A stretch of DNA of 19,403 nt from CAZKUB01 sp964592335 (GTDB lineage Archaea; Thermoplasmatota; E2; DHVEG-1), in contig CAZQEU010000025.1 of assembly GCA_964592335.1 (NCBI GenBank), positions 1 to 19,403 on the forward strand. The letters run 5' to 3'. The position numbers and the translations under genes were made by a program. How positions within the stretch are numbered: position 1 is the first letter of the stretch; every line of letters starts with the position of its first letter. Shown piece after piece: positions 14,901-19,403 of this stretch. The notes below the pieces were generated by a model. The model did not search any database. It worked only from the letters and a program-made list of their open reading frames with translations, and was not told the origin of the DNA.

Positions 14901-16225
14901 TATCAGGTATCAATGTAGATTCTGCAGAGTTTAGAATTGGTTATATTCCTAAAAACTCAGATGCTGCTAAGAATTCTTCTTGGTACTCTGCAACATCTTC
15001 AGATGAATCAGGTGTAGAACAAACAAAAATTACTGCTGATATAAAAAACCTGGATCTTGAAATGAATGACTTGATTGATATAACATTTAGGATAAGAGAT
15101 CTTGCTGGAAACCTTGCAACTAGTAATACAACTACTTTTAGATTAGATACAGTAAAACCAATTTCTGAGATTACAAATAAAAACTCATTAGAGGACATAT
15201 ACAATGATGTTTTTGTAGTTGAAGCAACAGCAGAAGATCAAGCAGGTTTTATAGGTGATACAAACATAAGTGGGATAAGTAAGGTTATTTTAAAATATCA
15301 GTATAAAAAAAACATTTCTAGTGATTGGAGCAACTGGACTGTATTTACAGAAAAACCATTGCCTTTCAGCTGTTATTTCGGAAAAGATGAAAATACAGCA
15401 GAAAAACTTACAAGCGGATATTATCATCTTGTAACAATTGCAAAAGACAAAGCAGGAACTCTTGAAGAATTAGATAATGATAAAATAACTGATTCATTTT
15501 TGTTGGATTTAAAAACTCCTGGGATACTAAATGATTTTGAAGAAACTACAAACCAGAGAACACTACCTACATTCAACATAGAGATACAAGATGATTTCAA
15601 GCTTTATGGTCTTTATTACAAGCTTGATAATCAAACAGAATACACTATTATACGGGAGGGTATAGACAAAGATCAGGAAACCATTGAATGGACTATGCCT
15701 GAGACTACATGGGTTGAATTTGTTGAAGGAATTCAAAGATCTGTTTATTTCAAACTCACCGATAAAGCAGGTAATATTTATGTAACAACCGATGAGAAAT
15801 CCTTAAAGATTACAAAAGATGAGGAGATGAACGAGTTATATGTTGACCTCTCAGATTTTTCAGATTGGAGTTGGGATGAAACATTTGAAATAACTACAAA
15901 TATCCCAGATGAAATAAATGTTGACTCAATACAATTGTTTTACAAGTATTCAGAGGACAACAAAACATGGACAAGTTGGAAACAAGTAGGCTTCAGCAAA
16001 ACAGATAAACCATATAACTGGGATTTTACAGCAAAAAATAGAAGCGGTAGTTATCAGTTTTATGTAAAAGTAACAGATAGCAATGGCGCAATATATACTT
16101 CATCTGTTGAAAATATAAAACTGACTATGTTACCAATACATCATACAGCCCTTGTAATAGCGTTAGCATTCATACTTTTAGGAATATCTGTTTTTATAAT
16201 AAGAAAAATAAGAACAAAAAAATAA
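11966..16225 (+). CDS. Large secreted, membrane-anchored PQQ-like beta-propeller protein with Ig-like repeats
   Basis: This is a 1419-aa cell-surface protein. Residues 1-31 form a signal peptide (basic KNKK, then LIAFLIILFLFISIFSA, cleavage after VNA). Residues about 1392-1413 are a single membrane helix followed by RKIRTKK, so nearly all of the protein is outside the cell. The N-terminal 280 residues look beta-rich without a known motif. Residues about 420-850 hold seven or eight PQQ/WD-like blades (VYIASSKDNKIYAFN, IYVGCQNMNG, NALNGNILWNKTFG, LYVVSPNGTVLALSDNDGSIIW). Similar beta domains flank the propeller at about 280-365 and 850-937. Residues about 940-1388 contain several Ig-like units with YKYSEDNKTWTSW and ATDxAGN-type signatures. 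Known quinoprotein active-site residues are not evident, so I infer a binding or structural role. GAGGAAG gives a firm start. Confidence 0.88.
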   Translation: MNQKNKKNKLIAFLIILFLFISIFSAINVNADFINLEEDSLIYDEFNDADDIDEMIHCKNQGGYISLAKGSPSYEYNYAKKPNNLDVWEHERIFLPDNFLGQMISQYVAPNLLLGDSITSSLELVKIGSINDDKALNTTTKKFSKVNPKPAHPIQHYRFILEQEKDLIDTINLQWWHGPYTATSNLKKINMYLWSYGSTIPHWVNVSEVIYKDTNVDKIDNTSDLQYNIENKKYLNNEGYIDILIIGTPDHDGEKSVLFTDFINASVSTINGYYSEGYAISSVISPSAFGGWEKVFWESSEYSEQSGVTIHILDENNNSLKGFSSINTPFDISDIDETKIRLKAVLHSTSPYITPMLYSWGVMWQKENKYVDTFNSTYRIEETLGSIIENGKISVSNYYSDWEFFGKKPDNTRQYDGKTIDYEPSSSLWQTETGVGGGFRSPVVSQGKVYIASSKDNKIYAFNETADSEILTQKPIDESNEFPFRIDSCLAVTEDYVIAGTAGYNKKNKIYALDKNNLSDQEIIYPSKEETICFTAPPIIKDGKIYVTSWGGRIWDLPFLSSINQYFGGNNKLISLTLNTWDVQEYNLPAGSISAPTLGGEFIYVGCQNMNGKSIIAFDENSGEKVWNQTVGIVGRSSPVFADDKIFVLSNNKTNLTEIGEYKISCLNALNGNILWNKTFGQMDMTNFIGGLKSTKFFYKLIEGFAPIATPSYYKDTLYVVSPNGTVLALSDNDGSIIWSSDLSGLSGEYIDITFYTASPLIVGEKLYVVTGNANVFCFDVENYGDNVQPIWQYHIQDPDEYILEFLPPDVIASPILADGLFFVSSTEDAANLSGRLYCIGSYSPNSKGSVKSTAIHVPNGKWWDGFKAEKTNTTENTITFSILDEDNSVLKTISNYDDGYVDISDIKSNAIKLYASFNVENASDAYPTLDSWEVTWTDELGDPVFLDETFEPGEEGWVNLDIEECSIMVKDTEYDDILSGINVDSAEFRIGYIPKNSDAAKNSSWYSATSSDESGVEQTKITADIKNLDLEMNDLIDITFRIRDLAGNLATSNTTTFRLDTVKPISEITNKNSLEDIYNDVFVVEATAEDQAGFIGDTNISGISKVILKYQYKKNISSDWSNWTVFTEKPLPFSCYFGKDENTAEKLTSGYYHLVTIAKDKAGTLEELDNDKITDSFLLDLKTPGILNDFEETTNQRTLPTFNIEIQDDFKLYGLYYKLDNQTEYTIIREGIDKDQETIEWTMPETTWVEFVEGIQRSVYFKLTDKAGNIYVTTDEKSLKITKDEEMNELYVDLSDFSDWSWDETFEITTNIPDEINVDSIQLFYKYSEDNKTWTSWKQVGFSKTDKPYNWDFTAKNRSGSYQFYVKVTDSNGAIYTSSVENIKLTMLPIHHTALVIALAFILLGISVFIIRKIRTKK

Positions 16226-16234
16226 TTTAAAAAA

Positions 16235-17215
16235 TTAATCATCTTTTTTTTCTATTTTTTCATAAAATAAAAAAAGTTTTTCAACCAGCTCATCAAAACC
16301 TTTTTTATCTTTACAAGAAATTTTAATATACTCAGAATCTGTGTCTTTTAAATCAGATTTGTTCTCAACAATAACAAAAACTGATTTATCAAACATTTCT
16401 TTTAACTGATTTAAAAGATTCATCTGCTGTTTCATGGAATATCCACAAGTCTCAGAAGGATCAAACACAAAAACAATAATATCAGCAAGATATCTTATCG
16501 CAGCTATTGCTTCCTGTTCAATTTTATTTCTTTTAGAAATAGGCCTATCGAAAAGACCTGGAGTATCTATTACTTGATACTTCATTTTTTCATATCTTTC
16601 TTTTTTTTGAATATGCCCCACAAAGATTTGTTTAGTTGTAAAAGGATACATTGCAACTTCAGGTTTAGCATTTGATATACATTTAAGAATAGAAGATTTA
16701 CCTACATTAGGATAACCTGCAATAACTACAGTTGGCACATCATATATATCTGGCATTTTCCTAAGAAGTTTCTGAGCATTAGATAGAAACTCTAATTCTT
16801 TTCTCACCTGTTTTACAACACTTGACATACGCCCATAGATCTCTTTTTGTTTTTCTTTTAGAAAATCAATTTCTTTTGATTTACGTAAAAACCTGCTTTG
16901 TTTAGAATAAATCATCTGACATGTTTTACGGGCCCAGTCTATTGCACCTAATGATTTTTTTAGTTTATCAGTATCAACTTTAATTTTTATTATTTCCTGG
17001 TAAAAACTTGAGAGGTTATCTATTGATGGAAAGTTTTTAACATATCCTTCCAGTGTTGAAGATAGTGTATCTGAAAAAGCCTCTGTTTTAGCAATTATTT
17101 CTTTTTTTTTCCTGTAATATGCATCTCTATCCGTAATTTGAATTTTTTTTGTTCTACGAAATGCTTTATCAAGTATTTCTTTGGAGGAATTAATCTGGGG
17201 TATTTTTCTGAACAT
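16235..17215 (-). CDS. nog1: Nog1-like GTPase (large-subunit biogenesis)
   Basis: This Obg/Nog1-class translational GTPase is expected to act in 50S assembly. The N-terminal 160 residues form the helical bundle (MFRKIPQINSSKEILDKAF at the start) that contacts rRNA. The G-domain has all motifs: GYPNVGKSS (G1, about 166-174), YPFTTKQIFVGH (G2), DTPGL (G3), ENKSDL (G4) and ISCKDKKG (G5). The protein ends soon after the G-domain at 326 aa, as archaeal Nog1 does, without the long eukaryotic tail. It diverges from the winged-helix gene across 38 bp, so the two promoters overlap, and any messenger leader is very short. It converges with the surface-protein gene. Confidence 0.95.
   Translation of the reverse strand: MFRKIPQINSSKEILDKAFRRTKKIQITDRDAYYRKKKEIIAKTEAFSDTLSSTLEGYVKNFPSIDNLSSFYQEIIKIKVDTDKLKKSLGAIDWARKTCQMIYSKQSRFLRKSKEIDFLKEKQKEIYGRMSSVVKQVRKELEFLSNAQKLLRKMPDIYDVPTVVIAGYPNVGKSSILKCISNAKPEVAMYPFTTKQIFVGHIQKKERYEKMKYQVIDTPGLFDRPISKRNKIEQEAIAAIRYLADIIVFVFDPSETCGYSMKQQMNLLNQLKEMFDKSVFVIVENKSDLKDTDSEYIKISCKDKKGFDELVEKLFLFYEKIEKKDD
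16240..16262 (+). terminator. T-tract terminator of the surface-protein gene
   Basis: Runs of eight Ts (about 16244-16251) and six Ts (16255-16260) follow the stop at 16225. They lie within the 3' end of the convergent nog1 gene, only 9 bp separating the two genes. This is a typical U-rich archaeal termination site without a clear hairpin. Confidence 0.45.
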
Positions 17216-17253
17216 AATAATAGAAAAACTTTATGTGATACCTGTAAATTAAG
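17216..17253. promoter_or_regulatory. Compact divergent promoter region, nog1 and winged-helix gene
   Basis: Only 38 bp separate the two starts. CTTTATGTG (17229-17237) read forward and CACATAAAG read in reverse are the same bases, so one near-symmetrical TATA element may serve both genes. Alternatives are CATAATAATAG (forward, 17213-17223) and a weak reverse box near 17243-17250. Whichever is used, TBP bound here could drive only one direction at a time. Confidence 0.4.
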
Positions 17254-17490
17254 ATGTTGGTAAAATCAATGGATGAAGGATACATACTTTCAAATAAATT
17301 TAGAAGAGCAATCTTTGATAGTTTTGTTGCAGGTGAAAAAAACCTTAGATTCATCGCAAAAAAACATAGAATAATATATACTGTTGCTGACAAGATAGTA
17401 CAAGATTTTATAAAAAATGGAATAGTTGAAAAAAAACCGGAAGGTTTTGTTCTTACAAAAGATGGAGAAAAACTAGCAGAAAAAATATAA
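17254..17490 (+). CDS. Small winged-helix DNA-binding protein
   Basis: The 78 residues cover a single winged-helix domain: FRRAIFDSFVAGE (helix 1), NLRFIAKKHRI (helix 2), YTVADKIVQDFIKNGIVEKK (recognition helix) and the hairpin PEGFVLTKDGEKLAEKI (wing). It is a probable archaeal transcription regulator or chromatin-associated protein with no sensor domain. The start is ATG 17254 or ATG 17269; the latter (MDEGYILS) looks more natural for the fold and leaves room for a promoter, while the former fits a leaderless messenger. It lies 25 bp before rbkR on the same strand, probably in one transcript, and may regulate the set or nog1. Confidence 0.78.
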   Translation: MLVKSMDEGYILSNKFRRAIFDSFVAGEKNLRFIAKKHRIIYTVADKIVQDFIKNGIVEKKPEGFVLTKDGEKLAEKI

Positions 17491-17515
17491 AAAAAGGGGG
17501 AGTAAAACAAGTATT

Positions 17516-18175
17516 ATGAAAGCTTATCTAATTCAGACTTTAAAAGAAATATCGCTTCTTGGCGCTATTAAAAACAAAATCGAGATTTCATCTCTGGATT
17601 TAGCAAAACAACTAGATATCAGCCAGCAGACTGCTTCTCGTTATCTTCTCGACCTTGATAAAAAAGGTTTAATTTCCCGTGAGATGGGTATTAAAAAACA
17701 ACTCATACAGATAACATCTACAGGAGAAGAAACTCTTCAAAAAGAATATTTTGAATATCAGCAGATTTTCGAGTTTACAGATAGGATTATATTTAAAGGA
17801 AACGTTGTCTCAGGTTTGGGTGAAGGCAAATATTATACAGAACAAACTGGTTATATAAGACAATTTGAAAACAAAATTGGTTTTAAACCATATCCTGGTA
17901 CATTAAATGTTGAAATTGAACCTGTCGAAAAAAACAAGTTAAAATTTTTAAGGAAAAAACCTGCGATTGAAATCGATGAGTTTAAAACAAAAGATCGTAC
18001 TTTTGGAAGAGTACGTTGTTTTAAAGCAGAGATAAACAGAGTTGAAGGCGCAATTGTATTACCAGCTCGAGGTCATTATTCAAATGTTTTAGAGTTCATT
18101 GCACCTATGTTCTTACGTGAAAAATTGAATTTAAAAGATGATGATGTAGCAGATATAGTTATCTTTTTTGAATAA
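17516..18175 (+). CDS. rbkR: Bifunctional transcription regulator / CTP-dependent riboflavin kinase RbkR
   Basis: This enzyme makes FMN from riboflavin using CTP, and its fused HTH represses riboflavin genes in characterised archaea. Residues 1-85 are a winged helix with recognition helix SQQTASRYLLDL (36-47) and wing KQLIQITSTGEE. Residues 90-219 are the cradle-loop-barrel kinase: GLGEGKYY (100-107), GFKPYPGTLNVEI (nucleotide and metal site), FGRVRCFKAEI and GAIVLPARGHYSNVLEFIAP. The 219-aa length matches fused archaeal members. GGGGGAG at 17496-17502 gives a firm ATG 17516. No other riboflavin gene is present, so regulation would act elsewhere or on this operon. Confidence 0.96.
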   Translation: MKAYLIQTLKEISLLGAIKNKIEISSLDLAKQLDISQQTASRYLLDLDKKGLISREMGIKKQLIQITSTGEETLQKEYFEYQQIFEFTDRIIFKGNVVSGLGEGKYYTEQTGYIRQFENKIGFKPYPGTLNVEIEPVEKNKLKFLRKKPAIEIDEFKTKDRTFGRVRCFKAEINRVEGAIVLPARGHYSNVLEFIAPMFLREKLNLKDDDVADIVIFFE

Positions 18176-18193
18176 AAGGAGAGTAGCAGATAT

Positions 18194-19403
18194 ATGAAAA
18201 ATCAGATGGTATCTGAGGTACTTTATAAAATCGCTGATTTACTTGATATAAAAGGCGACATATTTTTTAAAACTCGTGCTTACAGGATAGCTGCTCAAAC
18301 AATAGAGGTTTTAGATGAAGACATAGAAGATATTGTAAAGCAAGATAGATTAAAAGAAATATCAGGAGTAGGTGATGCTCTTGCAAAGAAAATAAAAGAA
18401 CTTGTTGAAACAGGTAGTTTAGAGTATTTAGAAAAACTTAAAAAAGAGATACCTGAAGGCGTCTTAAAAATGCTTGAAATCCCAGGTCTTGGCCCAAGAA
18501 AAGTCGCTGCCTTATACAAAAAGCTTGAAATAAAAAATATTGATACGCTCAAAAAAGCTTGTTACTCTAAAAAAGTAAGAAATCTTGAAGGTTTTGGAGA
18601 AATCACTGAGAAAAATATTCTCCGTGGAATCAAGATGAAAGAAAAAACTAGTGGCCGCACACTATTAAATACAGCTGTTGAAGATGGAAAAAAATACTTG
18701 TCTTATATGAAGAGTTGTAAAAAAATAAAAAGAATTAGTATTGCAGGCAGTCTCCGGCGTCGTAAAGAAACAATAGGGGATTTAGACATTCTTGCCTCGT
18801 CAAAAGATCCTGATGAAGTCATGGAGTTCTTTGTAAAATACAAAGATGTATCAAGAGTTCTTCTAAAAGGAAGTACCAAAACAAGTGTTATGTTAAATGA
18901 TGAGATACAAGTTGATCTTCGTGTTGTAGAAGATAAAAGTTTTGGTGCCGCTCTTCAGTATTTTACAGGATCAAAGGAACACAATGTAAAGATGCGCAGT
19001 CTTGCCATAAAAAATGGTTTCAAACTAAATGAATATGGTCTTTTTGATAAAAAAACAGATAAAGTCGTTGTTGGTAAAAATGAAGAAGATGTTTATTCAA
19101 AACTAAAATTAGATTTTATTGAACCTGAACTTCGTGAGAACCGTGGGGAAATAAAAGCAGCAAAACAAAAAAAACTTCCCGATCTTGTAGAATTAAAAGA
19201 TATTTGTGGTGATTTACATGTTCATTCTAACTACAGTGATGGTGCAGAAAAAATTGAAGATATTGTAAAAACCTGCATTAAAATGGGTTATGAATATGTA
19301 GGAATTGCAGATCATTCTCAGTCTCTGCGTGTTGCAAGAGGCCTGTCGGAAAAACAAGTTGATAAAAAAATTAAAGAAATTGAAAAAATAAATAAAAAAT
19401 ATG
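18194..19403 (+). CDS. polX: Family X DNA polymerase with PHP domain (PolX), 3' truncated by the window
   Basis: This is a DNA repair polymerase of the bacterial/archaeal PolX type. Helix-hairpin-helix motifs are ISGVGDALAKKI (from 56) and IPGLGPRKVAALY (from 96). The polymerase active site is AGSLRRRKETIGDLDIL (Asp196, Asp198) plus Asp241 in IQVDLRV. The PHP exonuclease domain begins GDLHVHSNYSDGA (His342, His344, Asp349) and continues GIADHS (Asp373, His374). 403 residues are visible and the frame is open at the end; complete members are about 570 aa, so about 170 residues of PHP are missing. AAAGGAGAG at 18177-18185 lies 8 nt before ATG 18194, and the gene starts 18 bp after rbkR, so it is in the same transcript. 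Confidence 0.95.
   Translation, partial: MKNQMVSEVLYKIADLLDIKGDIFFKTRAYRIAAQTIEVLDEDIEDIVKQDRLKEISGVGDALAKKIKELVETGSLEYLEKLKKEIPEGVLKMLEIPGLGPRKVAALYKKLEIKNIDTLKKACYSKKVRNLEGFGEITEKNILRGIKMKEKTSGRTLLNTAVEDGKKYLSYMKSCKKIKRISIAGSLRRRKETIGDLDILASSKDPDEVMEFFVKYKDVSRVLLKGSTKTSVMLNDEIQVDLRVVEDKSFGAALQYFTGSKEHNVKMRSLAIKNGFKLNEYGLFDKKTDKVVVGKNEEDVYSKLKLDFIEPELRENRGEIKAAKQKKLPDLVELKDICGDLHVHSNYSDGAEKIEDIVKTCIKMGYEYVGIADHSQSLRVARGLSEKQVDKKIKEIEKINKKY

Noticed and set aside
17190..17510. 106-codon minus-strand frame across nog1 start and the winged-helix gene
   Set aside because: It covers the divergent promoter and lies antisense to a better-supported gene; hydrophobic composition comes from A-rich coding DNA read in reverse.
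18295..18552. 85-codon minus-strand frame inside polX
   Set aside because: Serine/phenylalanine-rich antisense of the HhH region of a complete PolX frame.

Overview
The window is chromosomal DNA of an AT-rich archaeon. The evidence is a proteasome beta subunit with a Thr propeptide boundary, the KH/beta-CASP termination factor aCPSF1, aIF1A, a RIO1 kinase with a Krr1-type KH protein, archaeal SRP54, Nog1, a fused HTH/CTP-dependent riboflavin kinase, a tRNA-Asn without an encoded CCA, and TATA boxes about 26 bp before many starts. The gene mix (MOFRL glycerate kinase, TrmB-like regulator, very large secreted PQQ-propeller protein with Ig-like repeats, PHP-containing PolX) fits a Euryarchaeota-grade lineage, perhaps Thermoplasmatota. 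That assignment is inference; no rRNA is present.

Layout. (1) 1-69 holds the tail of an unknown gene, followed by about 430 bp of gene-free, very AT-rich DNA with two hairpins. (2) 503-3902, plus strand: trkA, psmB, aCPSF1 (potassium control, protein turnover, transcription termination). aCPSF1 ends against back-to-back T-tracts. (3) 3920-8446, minus strand. In order of transcription: a degenerate HD-domain protein, then the overlapping set aIF1A-RIO1-KH (translation initiation and small-subunit maturation), tRNA-Asn, an orphan CheY-like receiver, an 87-aa orphan, and a TrmB-like regulator. A GC-rich island at about 5326-5440 lies between the receiver and the 87-aa gene and looks like an undescribed small RNA. 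(4) 8570-11844, plus: a CBS-pair protein, SRP54, glycerate 2-kinase. (5) 11966-16225, plus: a 1419-aa surface protein with signal peptide, beta-propeller and C-terminal membrane anchor. A matching beta-rich domain lies on each side of the propeller. (6) 16235-17215, minus: Nog1 GTPase. It diverges across 38 bp from (7) 17254-19403, plus: a small winged-helix protein, rbkR and a truncated polX.

Most of the window is housekeeping information processing. Genes that start a transcript often have a TATA box placed for a short leader or none, while internal genes carry clear Shine-Dalgarno sequences. I found no mobile element, CRISPR array, defence locus or integration site. The parts most worth a second look are the GC-rich RNA candidate, the inactive-looking HD protein, the duplicated domain of the surface protein, and the inverted repeat before trkA.
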